Shown here piece after piece: positions 1 through 8,146 of a stretch of DNA of 64,000 nt (within the stretch, counting starts at the first letter, position 1; the number at the start of each line of letters is the position of its first letter). A model generated the notes under the pieces. It was not told where the DNA came from. It saw only the letters and a program-made list of their open reading frames with translations, and did not search any database. A program made the position numbers and the translations under genes. The DNA is from Anaerolineales bacterium (GTDB lineage: Bacteria > Chloroflexota > Anaerolineae > Anaerolineales > Villigracilaceae): assembly GCA_016789305.1 (NCBI GenBank), contig JAEURJ010000014.1:372001-436000 (forward strand). The letters are read 5' to 3'.

Positions 1-744
1 ATCCTCCTGCACGGCGTCACCGATGACGGTCTATGCTGGACGCGCCTCGCCCAATCATTGGAAGCGGACTACGATGTGATCATGCTCGACGCGCGTGGAC
101 ATGGTCACTCCGATGCGCCGAAGCGCGGATACAACGCAGCGCATCAAGCCAAGGATCTGGCTGGATTCATCGCCAAACTAAATTTGCAACACCCGAACAT
201 TCTCGGCCACTCGATGGGCGCGGCGACTGCATTGGCCTTTGCAGGGTTATATCCCGAAGTGCCAGGCTCCATCCTGTTGGAAGACCCGCCGCCGTGGTGG
301 ATGAAGATCAAACAATCTGCGGAGCAGACCGAACGCCTGAAAGGATCGATCGCATGGATGGAGGGACTCAAACGAAAGACGCGCGCCGACATGATCTCCG
401 AACAACACGCTGCCATGCCGCATTGGCCGATGGACGAGATCGAACGTTGGGCCGATTCAAAACATCGCTTCAGCTTGAATGTGACCGAAGTTTTCAGGGT
501 CCGCCCGGATAAGGACATTAACTGGAAGACGCTGATCAAACAGACTACATGTCCCTCACTGCTGATCACTGGAGATAACGCATACGGCGCACTGGTCAAC
601 GAACAAAGTGCAGCGGCGCTTCACACATTGATCCCACAACTACAAGTGAATAACATTCCTGCGGCAGGTCACAGTATCCGTCACGATCAATTCGAAAAAT
701 ATGTAAAGATCGTCAAGGATTTTCTCGGAAAGATCAGGAACTAA
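1..744 (+). CDS. alpha/beta hydrolase (5' end outside window)
   Basis: The open frame runs in from the left edge, so the N-terminus is missing; 247 residues are visible. They start in the oxyanion-loop strand (LLHGVTDD). The nucleophile elbow GHSMG has its Ser near visible residue 71. The family's acid and base are likely the Asp of LLITGDN and the His of AAGHS close to the C-terminus. DARGHGHSDAP is typical of soluble esterase, lipase and haloperoxidase-like hydrolases. The substrate cannot be told from the sequence. The next gene starts 7 bases after the stop, so the two are probably co-transcribed. Confidence 0.85.
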   Translation: MLLHGVTDDGLCWTRLAQSLEADYDVIMLDARGHGHSDAPKRGYNAAHQAKDLAGFIAKLNLQHPNILGHSMGAATALAFAGLYPEVPGSILLEDPPPWWMKIKQSAEQTERLKGSIAWMEGLKRKTRADMISEQHAAMPHWPMDEIERWADSKHRFSLNVTEVFRVRPDKDINWKTLIKQTTCPSLLITGDNAYGALVNEQSAAALHTLIPQLQVNNIPAAGHSIRHDQFEKYVKIVKDFLGKIRN

Positions 745-751
745 GAAGCCA

Positions 752-1354
752 ATGGAAAAATCCCGCCTCGAAGCCTTCAGCGACGGCGTCTTCGCCATCG
801 TCATCACCTTATTAATTCTCGACATCCGTTTCCCCGAAGTGCCCTACAGCCAGTTCACAACGACTTTGATTTCCGTATTACCGCGCATTCTGGCTTACGT
901 GATGAGCTTCATCATCATCGGGTTGTATTGGGTCATCCACCACAATTCGATGCACGCGATCAAGAAAACAGACCGCGGCTTTTTGTGGCTGAACATTTTA
1001 CTTTTGCTGTTTGTCAGTTTCATTCCCTTCCCCACTTCATTGGTCGGCCGCTATCCCTTTCAAGGCGGGCCGATCATTTTCTACGGCGCGACCTTGATCG
1101 CCTGCAACGCGGTGGGATATGCCATGCTGGTCTATGTATATTACCATCCGCATCTGGCGGTAGCCGAATTCAGCAAACAGTACATGCGCAGTCACACGCC
1201 AAATTACATCTTCGTCAACGGGTTCTATCTTGGTGCTATTCTGCTTGCCAATTCGTTTCCACTCGTCAGCTATCTTATCTATATCGTCGTAGTAATTCTC
1301 ATCATTGTCTTTCTCCCCAAGCGCGACGATGGCATTAATTATCAAGGCGAATGA
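752..1354 (+). CDS. TMEM175-family potassium channel-like membrane protein (DUF1211)
   Basis: This 200-residue protein opens with EKSRLEAFSDGVFAIVITLL, the signature first helix of the bacterial TMEM175 family, whose FSD motif is required for channel function. About six hydrophobic segments follow, as expected for one bacterial repeat, which assembles as a tetramer. Known members conduct K+ across the cytoplasmic membrane; that role is assigned by family only. The stop codon overlaps the next start (ATGA at 1351-1354), which implies translational coupling to the HAD phosphatase. Confidence 0.85.
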   Translation: MEKSRLEAFSDGVFAIVITLLILDIRFPEVPYSQFTTTLISVLPRILAYVMSFIIIGLYWVIHHNSMHAIKKTDRGFLWLNILLLLFVSFIPFPTSLVGRYPFQGGPIIFYGATLIACNAVGYAMLVYVYYHPHLAVAEFSKQYMRSHTPNYIFVNGFYLGAILLANSFPLVSYLIYIVVVILIIVFLPKRDDGINYQGE

Positions 1355-1995
1355 TGGCCCTGATCCTCTTCGATTATGATGGTGTCCTCGCGGACACCCT
1401 GGACGATCTGTTGAAATTTAGCCAGGAAATCTGTAATGAACTTGGCGTACAACATCACGTGGTCAGGGAGGATATCAGCACCCTGGAAGCGATGTCCTTT
1501 GCCAATCTTGGACGACGTGTGGAAGTGCCTGAGCCGTTGGTCGAGGAATTTGTGCGCAGGTCTTTGGAGAAAGTGGCGAACAAGAAAACCCCGCCTCACA
1601 TTTTCCCGGGGCTGGCACAGGTGATCAGAGAGTTATCCACCCGACATATCCTCGGCATCGTCACCACCAATTCGTCGCAAAACGTAAATGCTTTTCTCAA
1701 AGAACACGCGCTCGCGGATTGCTTCCGCGCGATCTATGGCGTCGATCAGCCGGGGACCAAGGCGGAGAAAATTTCCCATGCGCGGGATCAATTCACAGCG
1801 GCGGGTGAAGCGGTGTTCATGATCGGCGATGCAGCCAGCGACATCAACGCGGCGAGGGAGGCATCCGCAAAAAGCATCGGCGTCAGTTGGGGTCATCAAA
1901 GCGTGGAGATGTTAATCCGCTCGAAGGCCGACTATATTGTCAATTCACCCAGGGAATTACTCGATTTATTTACCCAAGAAGGAATTTTCGATTGA
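1351..1995 (+). CDS. HAD-superfamily hydrolase, phosphoglycolate phosphatase-like
   Basis: A 214-residue protein with the four HAD motifs in order: DYDGVLADT (nucleophile Asp8, acid Asp10), a Thr/Ser of GIVTTNSS (motif II), the Lys in PGTKAEK (motif III), and MIGDAASDINAA (motif IV acidic pair). A helical cap lies between motifs I and II, as in the beta-phosphoglucomutase/phosphoglycolate phosphatase subgroup. It most likely hydrolyses a small phosphate ester in the cytosol; the substrate is unknown. It starts inside the stop of the upstream channel gene, so translation is probably coupled. Confidence 0.8.
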   Translation: MMALILFDYDGVLADTLDDLLKFSQEICNELGVQHHVVREDISTLEAMSFANLGRRVEVPEPLVEEFVRRSLEKVANKKTPPHIFPGLAQVIRELSTRHILGIVTTNSSQNVNAFLKEHALADCFRAIYGVDQPGTKAEKISHARDQFTAAGEAVFMIGDAASDINAAREASAKSIGVSWGHQSVEMLIRSKADYIVNSPRELLDLFTQEGIFD

Positions 1996-2098
1996 CATTA
2001 CTTATGGTTACTTGACTCACACATTGAAAGTTGTAAACTTATTTACAAGCAACAATTGAACCGGCGCTCATAATTATTAAACTTCAGGAGGCACTGAA

Positions 2099-2896
2099 AT
2101 GAAAATCTACAAATACTGGACTCTTGAAAAACGCACGATCCAGATCGATGGGCTGACGCAGGAAATCCACTGTTATGGCGGGTCAAACATTTCCGTCGAG
2201 GATGCCGCTCAAAAAGCCGTCGAGAAGATGAAGAAGATCGAGCGGAAGATACAGGGAGATAAAACGGTCTTCGAAGATTACGAGGTGGAAGTCCGCGAGG
2301 AAATTCTGCAAACCATTCACGAGGATGCGGTCATCACCAGAAATCGCTATGGTGCTAGTGTCCTGAATGTGGAAACGCTGCTGATCCTCGACATCGACAA
2401 GCCCAAGGCTTCCATTGGCGATATGTTCAAGAAGAAAGACCCGGCACAGAATAAAGCGAAGATCTTTGACATGGTTCGCAAGCTGGCTTCGAGTTCAAAA
2501 TATCAAGGGCTGGGATTCCGTTTATACGAGACCGCGCAGGGCGCACGAGTCATCGTCACCGGCAGGGATTTCGATCCGCGCGATTCCAGCACGATCAAAC
2601 TCATGGACGAATTCAATTGCGATAAGCTGTACACTTTGCTGTGCCAGAAGCAGGGCTGCTTTCGTGCGCGGCTGACGCCCAAGCCCGGGCGGATGAAGAT
2701 GCGCGGGTACAGAGTCAAGTTTCCGCGCGAAGCAGATGCGGCTTTGGATCAATGGATCAGCACTTACGAACGCGAGAGCCAAAACTACAGCGTGTGCAAA
2801 TTCATCGAACAGATTGGCGGCACATCACTGGGCAGCGACGTGATCCGCCTGCACGACGAGATCACCAAAGCCCACACTCATTTGAATTTGGCGTAG
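2099..2896 (+). CDS. Conserved protein of unknown function with primase-like motifs
   Basis: 265 residues, preceded by a strong ribosome site (AGGAGG, 7 bases before the ATG). I do not recognise an assigned function. The N-terminal half is charged and helical. The middle carries LLILDID, then a beta-rich part with GFRLYETAQGARVIVTGRDF, then LYTLLCQKQGCFRARLTPKP. An acidic DID strand followed by a basic turn and strand recalls the archaeo-eukaryotic primase fold, but the usual sxH motif is not evident. That fold is a guess. The gene stands alone between a HAD gene and a convergent phosphatase. Confidence 0.55.
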   Translation: MKIYKYWTLEKRTIQIDGLTQEIHCYGGSNISVEDAAQKAVEKMKKIERKIQGDKTVFEDYEVEVREEILQTIHEDAVITRNRYGASVLNVETLLILDIDKPKASIGDMFKKKDPAQNKAKIFDMVRKLASSSKYQGLGFRLYETAQGARVIVTGRDFDPRDSSTIKLMDEFNCDKLYTLLCQKQGCFRARLTPKPGRMKMRGYRVKFPREADAALDQWISTYERESQNYSVCKFIEQIGGTSLGSDVIRLHDEITKAHTHLNLA

Positions 2897-2903
2897 GATT
2901 TTT

Positions 2904-3728
2904 CTATTCCAGATATAAAGCGCGCAAACGTTCGGTGTCGTGCTTCGTCAGGTCCAGCGCTTTATATACATAATCGTCGAACGAACCGTATTGACGAGTA
3001 ATCGTCTCAAAGGCGGCGCCAAGATAATCTGTGCGCGCCTGCATGAATTCCTTGATCACAGCCACAAACAGCCGGCCTTTCAACAAACGCAATATCATCA
3101 ATCTTCCGGTATAAGCCTTCAGAAAATATTGATTGGTGAGCATGTAATCCTGTAGCACAAGATCATGCGGCACGCCGAGCATTCGCAGCAAAATGGCAGC
3201 GGCAAAGCCGGTGCGGTCCTTGCCGGCCGCGCAATGGAAGAGAACAGGCTTTCCGTTCGCAGAAAATACTTCCCCGATAAACTGTTTGAATTGCGGCGTA
3301 AATTTAGTAGCAAGCTCGATATTCGTCTGGATCATGGATTGATTCGCATCGATGTTTTTCAAATTCCTGACAAATTCCTCGCGTGATTCCTGGGTGGCCC
3401 TGGTGCTGCTATCCAGGATCGGAATCGCCACGTGGCGGTTAACCAATTCCGCAGGCAGCCGGTCCGGCTCCCGTTGTATCTCCTGCTCCGAACGAAAATC
3501 GATCACGCGGCTGAGGCTCAATGCGGAGAGATTCTTGAGATCGACTGCATTCAATTTATGCAAGGCATCCGAGCGATACAACACATTCCAGCGAACGGTT
3601 CTGCCGTCCTTGGCTTGATATCCGCCCAGGTCGCGAAAGTTTTTCGCGCCTGAAAAAGACAAAAGACGATCTCGGGGTTCAGGATTCTGTTTCATGACTG
3701 CTTCTTCCAAATAAATTTGGTCAAACAT
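2904..3728 (-). CDS. Tyrosine/dual-specificity protein phosphatase, Y_phosphatase3 family
   Basis: 274 residues with the P-loop FHCAAGKDRTGFAAA; Cys166 is the catalytic nucleophile and the Arg of KDRT binds phosphate. The N-terminal NFRDLGGY block is the usual hallmark of this family, which includes MptpB-like lipid and tyrosine phosphatases. I chose the ATG at 3728 because AAGGAGA lies 8 bases upstream; an earlier in-frame ATG at 3782 has no such site. The natural substrate is unknown. It converges on the upstream plus-strand gene with a 7-base gap. Confidence 0.85.
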   Translation of the reverse strand: MFDQIYLEEAVMKQNPEPRDRLLSFSGAKNFRDLGGYQAKDGRTVRWNVLYRSDALHKLNAVDLKNLSALSLSRVIDFRSEQEIQREPDRLPAELVNRHVAIPILDSSTRATQESREEFVRNLKNIDANQSMIQTNIELATKFTPQFKQFIGEVFSANGKPVLFHCAAGKDRTGFAAAILLRMLGVPHDLVLQDYMLTNQYFLKAYTGRLMILRLLKGRLFVAVIKEFMQARTDYLGAAFETITRQYGSFDDYVYKALDLTKHDTERLRALYLE

Positions 3729-3812
3729 ATTGACACTCTCCTTTTCATCACCTTGGGGAGAGTATATTTTCCATCCGGACAATTGGATTAAGGAATTGTT
3801 ATTTCGGGGTAA

Positions 3813-4412
3813 TTATTTTCTTAAAGATTCAATTTGAAATTCCAATAATTCGCGCAAACTGGTTTGTTCCAGGATCGTATGCGATATTTGACCTTCGAGC
3901 AATAACATCACGAACCCGTGGACAATTCCCCACGCCGAAAGCGCGACCAACTCCGTCGGCCCGCTTCGCAACTGCCCCGACGCCTGATTCGCCTCGACGA
4001 TCCTTTTCACCAGCTGAAAATTCCTCTGCGACTCGGCCACAAATTCAGGATACTCTTTTTCCTTTTCCAGCACATCCGAAAACATCACCTTGAAGCGGTC
4101 GGGGTCATCCATCGCAAATTGAACGTACGCCCAGGCGACTTCAACCAGCTGCTTGGTCGGCCGATCCTTGTATTTTTCCGCAGAAGAATTGATCCTTTCA
4201 TACAACTGACGAAATCCTTCTGTCGAAATTGCCGCGATCAACGCCTGCTTGTCTGCGAAATGCGAATACGGCGCGGAGTGACTCACCCCCGCCTTCAACG
4301 CCACTTTGCGCAGGGAAAGTCCGCTCACGCCATCCTTCGCTAGGATTGCAACCCCTGCTTTGATCAGCGCATTCTTCAAATCACCGTGATGATAGGTTTT
4401 CTTTTTGGGCAT
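3813..4412 (-). CDS. TetR/AcrR family transcriptional regulator, WHG-type C-terminal domain
   Basis: 199 residues. The N-terminus (KTYHHGDLKNALIKAG, then LSLRKVALKAGVSHSAPYSHF) is a TetR helix-turn-helix with the tyrosine-rich recognition helix. The C-terminal AWGIVHGFVMLLLEG matches the WHG ligand domain. Start chosen at 4412 (MPKKKTYHHG); the open frame extends further upstream but there it covers the promoter. The gene is divergent from the class II aldolase gene, with two interlocking promoters between them, so it probably represses both itself and the aldolase block. The inducer is unknown. Confidence 0.85.
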   Translation of the reverse strand: MPKKKTYHHGDLKNALIKAGVAILAKDGVSGLSLRKVALKAGVSHSAPYSHFADKQALIAAISTEGFRQLYERINSSAEKYKDRPTKQLVEVAWAYVQFAMDDPDRFKVMFSDVLEKEKEYPEFVAESQRNFQLVKRIVEANQASGQLRSGPTELVALSAWGIVHGFVMLLLEGQISHTILEQTSLRELLEFQIESLRK

Positions 4413-4425
4413 TTTGTCTCTCAAT

Positions 4426-4470
4426 CTTGACAGTGTAAAGATTGTAGAAGATAATAGCGTCATTGTCAAG
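4426..4470. promoter_or_regulatory. Two overlapping face-to-face sigma70-type promoters within an inverted repeat
   Basis: Plus strand: TTGACA at 4427-4432, a 17-base spacer, GATAAT at 4450-4455, reading into the aldolase gene. Minus strand: TTGACA at 4469-4464, a 17-base spacer, TACAAT at 4446-4441, reading into the tetR-like gene. The outer ends CTTGACA/TGTCAAG form a perfect inverted repeat, so each -35 lies beyond the other promoter's -10. A TetR dimer bound here would block both promoters; that is inference. Confidence 0.75.
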
Positions 4471-4489
4471 TTCAAGCAAAGGATCACCC

Positions 4490-5158
4490 ATGTCTGAATA
4501 TCAAACCTACAAAGAGGAAGTGGTCAACACCTGCCACACTCTCCTCGAACGCGGCTATCTCAAGGCCACCGAAGGCAATATCTCTACACGCATCAAGAGT
4601 CGTGACGCATTTGCCATCACCCCATCGAATTACGACTACGCCAAGATGCAGGCAGATGATATTTGCATTCTGGATTATGAGGTCAAGCCGGTCGAAGGGA
4701 CAATGAAGCCGTCGATTGAAAGCAGTATGCATTCGGCTGTCTATCAAACCCGCGCGGATGTCCATTGCATCATCCACACGCACCAACCCTATGCAAGTGC
4801 GCTCGCTTTGATCAAGATGCCCATCCCTGCTCTTTTCGATGAGCAGGTCCGCTTTTTGGGCCGCAGCGTGGACATCATCCCCTACGCCCCATCAGGGACC
4901 GGCTTTCTCAAGAACGCTGTCAAATCAAAGGTCGGGAATAACAACAACGCCTTCATTTTACAAAATCACGGCGTGCTCGTCTTCGGCGTGACGATGGAGC
5001 AGGCCATTCACAACATGGCACTGCTCGAAAAATGCGCGTTGACTTATCTGCTCGCCATCATGACCGAGAAAAAAGTCTCAAAGATCCCCCTCCCCATCCG
5101 CGAGATCGCCTTTGCCAAGCTCCGCTCCGATGAAAAGAAATTTGCAGAAATAAATTAA
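4490..5158 (+). CDS. Class II aldolase/adducin family protein, fuculose-phosphate aldolase-like
   Basis: 222 residues. EGNIS near the N-terminus and the zinc-binding HTH of VHCIIHTHQ, with the later LQNHGVL histidine, mark the class II aldolase fold. The family cleaves sugar phosphates into dihydroxyacetone phosphate and an aldehyde, or decarboxylates related acids. The catalytic acid is probably the Glu of KPSIESSMH. Start at 4490 is set by AAAGGA 6 bases upstream and by the promoter at 4427-4455. It is the first gene of the presumed TetR-controlled block; the FGGY kinase at 12533 could supply a phosphorylated substrate, which is inference. Confidence 0.8.
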   Translation: MSEYQTYKEEVVNTCHTLLERGYLKATEGNISTRIKSRDAFAITPSNYDYAKMQADDICILDYEVKPVEGTMKPSIESSMHSAVYQTRADVHCIIHTHQPYASALALIKMPIPALFDEQVRFLGRSVDIIPYAPSGTGFLKNAVKSKVGNNNNAFILQNHGVLVFGVTMEQAIHNMALLEKCALTYLLAIMTEKKVSKIPLPIREIAFAKLRSDEKKFAEIN

Positions 5159-5160
5159 TC

Positions 5161-5220
5161 GTAGGGGCGACCCGTCATGTACAACATTCGTCACAGTTGA
5201 TCCTGACGGGTCGCCCCTAC
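5161..5220. repeat. 60-base palindromic repeat of the GTAGGGGCGACCC family
   Basis: Perfect 17-base terminal inverted repeat, GTAGGGGCGACCCGTCA against its complement, around a 26-base centre. Related copies occur at 11441-11500, 12449-12508, 27075-27134 and, in shorter form, at 17031-17057 and 34901-34947. It lies between two co-directional genes and would fold into a strong hairpin in the mRNA. Confidence 0.85.
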
Positions 5221-5235
5221 ATCATGGAAATTAAA

Positions 5236-6678
5236 ATGTCTCAACAATACGCCATCTCCGAATACCCCAACGTGGACGAAGTCTACGCCAAATTGAATAA
5301 CCTCGTCAGCCAGCCTATTCGCACGGTCAACCGGGAGAAGATGAAGGAATATCTCGAGTACTTCGAGAATAAATGCAAACGGTCAAAGGAATTGACCGAC
5401 GAAGCAAAGAAGATCATCCCCGGCGGCGTACAGCACAACCTCGCCTTTAATTATCCCTTCCCCATAGCTATTGAAAAAGCAGAAGGCGCACATCTCTGGG
5501 ATGCCGATGGAAATAAATACATCGACTTCCTGCAAGCCGGCGGACCCACCATCCTCGGCAGTAATTACGCGCCTGTGCGCGAAAAAGTTATCGAGATGCT
5601 GCAATCGTGCGGACCTGTGACCGGCTTGTTCCACGAGTATGAACTCAAGCTTGCAGAGTTGGTCCAAAAGCATATGCCATCGATTGAAATGTTCCGCATG
5701 TTGGGCTCAGGGACCGAAGGAGTCATGGCGGCGATCCGCGCGGCACGCACATTCACAAAGAAAAAATACATCATTAAGGTCGGCGGCGCGTATCACGGTT
5801 GGAGCGACCCGATGGTCTACGGACTCCACATCCCAGGCACAGGCAGATTGGAAGCGAAAGGAATTCCACGCGGAGCCAGCGCCGGCACGCGCGAGTTCTA
5901 TCCGAATGCTTTAGGGGCGTTGAAGCGTCAGTTATGGCTGAACAGGTTTCGGGGCGGCACAGCGGCGGTCATCGTCGAGCCGGTCGGTCCCGAAAGTGGA
6001 ACGCGTCCAGTCCCGAAGGATTTCAATCAAAAAGTCCGCGAGTTGTGCGATGAATTTGGTGCGCTGCTCATTTTTGATGAAGTGGTTACCGGTTTTCGTT
6101 TGGGGCTCGGCGGCGCACAGGGTTATTTTGGAGTGAAACCTGATCTCACTGTGTTTGGAAAATGTATCACGGGCGGCTATCCAATGGCAGGCGGAGTCGG
6201 CGGGCGGCGCGATGTGATCTCGACGTTTGCAGCAGGCATCGGCGGCGCAGGCGAACGCGCGTATGTGGGTGGAACGCTCTCGGCAAATCCGATCTCGTGT
6301 GTGGCGGGATATTACGCGCTGGTGGAAATGGAAAAGACAAATGCGGCAGTGATCGCAGGCAAGGCCGGCGATAGACTTACCAAAGGCTTGCAAGTCATTA
6401 TCGACAAATATTCCCTGCCATTCGTGGCGTACAACCAGGGTTCCATTGTTCACCTGGAAACCACTGGCACGATGCTGCTGGATTTCAAAAATCCGATTCG
6501 TTTATTGAAGGAATTAAAGCCGCGCAAACATGCAATGGAAGAATTCGGCGCGGCTTATATGGCGAACGGATTAATTACCCTTGCAGGTTCACGCATGTAC
6601 ACCTCGATGGCCGATACGGACGAGGTCATCGAGGATGCTTTGGTTCGATTTGAAGCCGTATTAAAGGAATGCTATTAA
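5236..6678 (+). CDS. Class III PLP-dependent aminotransferase, glutamate-1-semialdehyde aminomutase-like
   Basis: 480 residues. AKKIIPGGVQHN and the GSGTEGVMAAIRAAR block are typical of the GSA aminomutase subgroup. LIFDEVVTGF carries the PLP-ring Asp (about residue 281) and FGKCITGGYPMAGG the Schiff-base Lys (about residue 309). An N-terminal extension of about 60 residues precedes the fold. Both ATG 5224 and ATG 5236 are possible; I prefer 5236, with GGAA upstream. Its place in an apparently catabolic block, away from haem genes, argues for an amino acid or amino sugar substrate rather than haem synthesis. Confidence 0.8.
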   Translation: MSQQYAISEYPNVDEVYAKLNNLVSQPIRTVNREKMKEYLEYFENKCKRSKELTDEAKKIIPGGVQHNLAFNYPFPIAIEKAEGAHLWDADGNKYIDFLQAGGPTILGSNYAPVREKVIEMLQSCGPVTGLFHEYELKLAELVQKHMPSIEMFRMLGSGTEGVMAAIRAARTFTKKKYIIKVGGAYHGWSDPMVYGLHIPGTGRLEAKGIPRGASAGTREFYPNALGALKRQLWLNRFRGGTAAVIVEPVGPESGTRPVPKDFNQKVRELCDEFGALLIFDEVVTGFRLGLGGAQGYFGVKPDLTVFGKCITGGYPMAGGVGGRRDVISTFAAGIGGAGERAYVGGTLSANPISCVAGYYALVEMEKTNAAVIAGKAGDRLTKGLQVIIDKYSLPFVAYNQGSIVHLETTGTMLLDFKNPIRLLKELKPRKHAMEEFGAAYMANGLITLAGSRMYTSMADTDEVIEDALVRFEAVLKECY

Positions 6679-6720
6679 TTGGATTTACGCAGTTCAAAAA
6701 CTCTTGCCACGAATTACACG

Positions 6721-6756
6721 AATTCACGCGAATTTTTTAAAAAATTCGCGTGAATT
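6721..6756. repeat. Perfect 36-base palindrome between convergent genes
   Basis: The left arm AATTCACGCGAATTTTTT is followed immediately by its exact complement, with no loop. It sits beside a degenerate CACGAATTACACGAATT motif. It lies between the plus-strand aminotransferase and the minus-strand GNAT gene and may serve both as a terminator. Confidence 0.7.
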
Positions 6757-6820
6757 AGAGAAATCCGCGGCCTGCTATGATGATCGAGTTTATTTACTTT
6801 CACGAGGAGGATCGCCCCTG

Positions 6821-7693
6821 CTAACGCGTAAGACTCGCCGGTGGAGTTCCGCGCCACATTTCGATGCGGCGAAACGACTCAACATAGCCCATTTGATAGA
6901 ACGCAGGCAAATGCGGATCGTTCACCTGGATATTTTCCAACTGCGTATCGAGGCGTGGATATTGTTGATGTAAATGTGAAAGGAAGGCATAGGCCATTTG
7001 GACCGGGTCGCCAGTTTCCGTCTTGTAAATGAAGCGCGTCAATGTGAATTTCTGACGTTGATAAACCAGCCAGCCGCGGCTTCCATCGGCAAGTGTGAGA
7101 TATAACCCGGAAATTTCCTGCGCGTTGAACAAAGATTCAGATTGATTGGTCCACGGCTGCGTACCGCGGTCACGACCCACAAGAATGAGCGACTCGGCGC
7201 GATCCAATCGTTCAGCCGATGCAACGACAGGATCGGGCGGCGGAACGGGCGAACGACGCAGCACAAGCAATTCGCCAATTTCATAAAATCCAAGTTTGAG
7301 AAAGAGAGTGTGTGCAGGCGTGTTGTTCTTGATGACTTCGAGCATGTCAAAATTAATATTCAATTTCCTGGCTTGTTCCAGCAAACCAACAGTAAGCGCC
7401 TCACCCACTCCCGTACGACGGGTCGTGGGAATGACTCCCAACCTTGTGATCCATGCACGGCCTTCGCGCACACCCAACATTGCCACGCCGCGCATTTCAT
7501 CTCCCTGCATGGCAACAAGCGAATGATCGAGGTCGACATCGTACACCGAAATATATTCAGTGAGTCGCGCCGCGTTCATCGGCATTGGCACCATGTAATC
7601 CACACGGGTTTGGTTGTAGATCGCGGTCAATTCATCGATCGAGAATTGACTCGCCTGCAATAGTTTGATATCCACAGCAAAAGAGGATTTCAT
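6821..7693 (-). CDS. GNAT acetyltransferase with two tandem GNAT-like domains
   Basis: 290 residues. The first half has a clear GNAT core: the substrate strand GVAMLGVREGRAWITRLGV, then TTRRTGVGEALT for acetyl-CoA pyrophosphate, and LFLKLGFYEIGE near residue 140. The second half ends in PAFYQMGYVESFRR, the same GNAT C-terminal pattern with a degraded CoA loop. A double-GNAT layout occurs in MshD-like enzymes. The substrate is unknown. The start overlaps the stop of the upstream response regulator by four bases, so expression is probably coupled. Confidence 0.75.
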   Translation of the reverse strand: MKSSFAVDIKLLQASQFSIDELTAIYNQTRVDYMVPMPMNAARLTEYISVYDVDLDHSLVAMQGDEMRGVAMLGVREGRAWITRLGVIPTTRRTGVGEALTVGLLEQARKLNINFDMLEVIKNNTPAHTLFLKLGFYEIGELLVLRRSPVPPPDPVVASAERLDRAESLILVGRDRGTQPWTNQSESLFNAQEISGLYLTLADGSRGWLVYQRQKFTLTRFIYKTETGDPVQMAYAFLSHLHQQYPRLDTQLENIQVNDPHLPAFYQMGYVESFRRIEMWRGTPPASLTR

Positions 7694-8055
7694 TTTAGAA
7701 AAGAGGACACACGCTCTGAAAATTCATTCACATTGATGATCGGTTTGCTGATGTATCCGTTGAAACCATAACTCCTCACCATATCCTTTGCGGTTTCCTC
7801 GGGCCAGGCAGTGAACGCGACCAACGGAGTTGCAAGCAACTCCCTCTCGTTGTGGATCCAACCCGCCAATGTCTGCCCATCGTAATCGGGCAGGCCCAGG
7901 TCAAGAAGGATCAGATCGGGCAGATTTTCCAAAGCGAGCTGCAAGCCCGTTTCGGCATCTCCCGCATGGACAAATTCATATCCGCGCGCAGTCAGAATCT
8001 TGCGCACCAGTTCCACCGTATCGTCGACGTCTTCGATCAAAAGTATTTTTTTCAT
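7690..8055 (-). CDS. Single-domain response regulator (receiver only)
   Basis: 121 residues, all receiver domain: acidic pair in IEDVDD, phospho-acceptor Asp52 in LLDLGLPDYDG, Thr in FTAWPEE (an atypical W after TA), and Lys in GYISKPI. It has no output domain. I chose ATG 8055 because the receiver begins there (MKKILLIED); the open frame upstream encodes no recognisable domain. It heads a two-gene unit with the double-GNAT gene. No histidine kinase is adjacent, so the partner is unknown. Confidence 0.85.
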   Translation of the reverse strand: MKKILLIEDVDDTVELVRKILTARGYEFVHAGDAETGLQLALENLPDLILLDLGLPDYDGQTLAGWIHNERELLATPLVAFTAWPEETAKDMVRSYGFNGYISKPIINVNEFSERVSSFLK

Positions 8056-8146
8056 ATCAGGCTCACCATACCTTATTTTATTACAGCATCCGTCAAAAGA
8101 GCATGACAAAAAGTTCGTATTTTCCGGGAGACTGTGGTTAAATCGC

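Noticed and set aside
144..599. Long open frame antisense to the alpha/beta hydrolase
   Set aside because: It lies wholly within a well-supported gene, has no domain and simply reflects codon composition.
4413..4489. Coding frames that continue upstream of both the TetR and aldolase starts
   Set aside because: They run through the promoter elements; the chosen starts have the conserved domain beginnings, and the aldolase start has a ribosome site.
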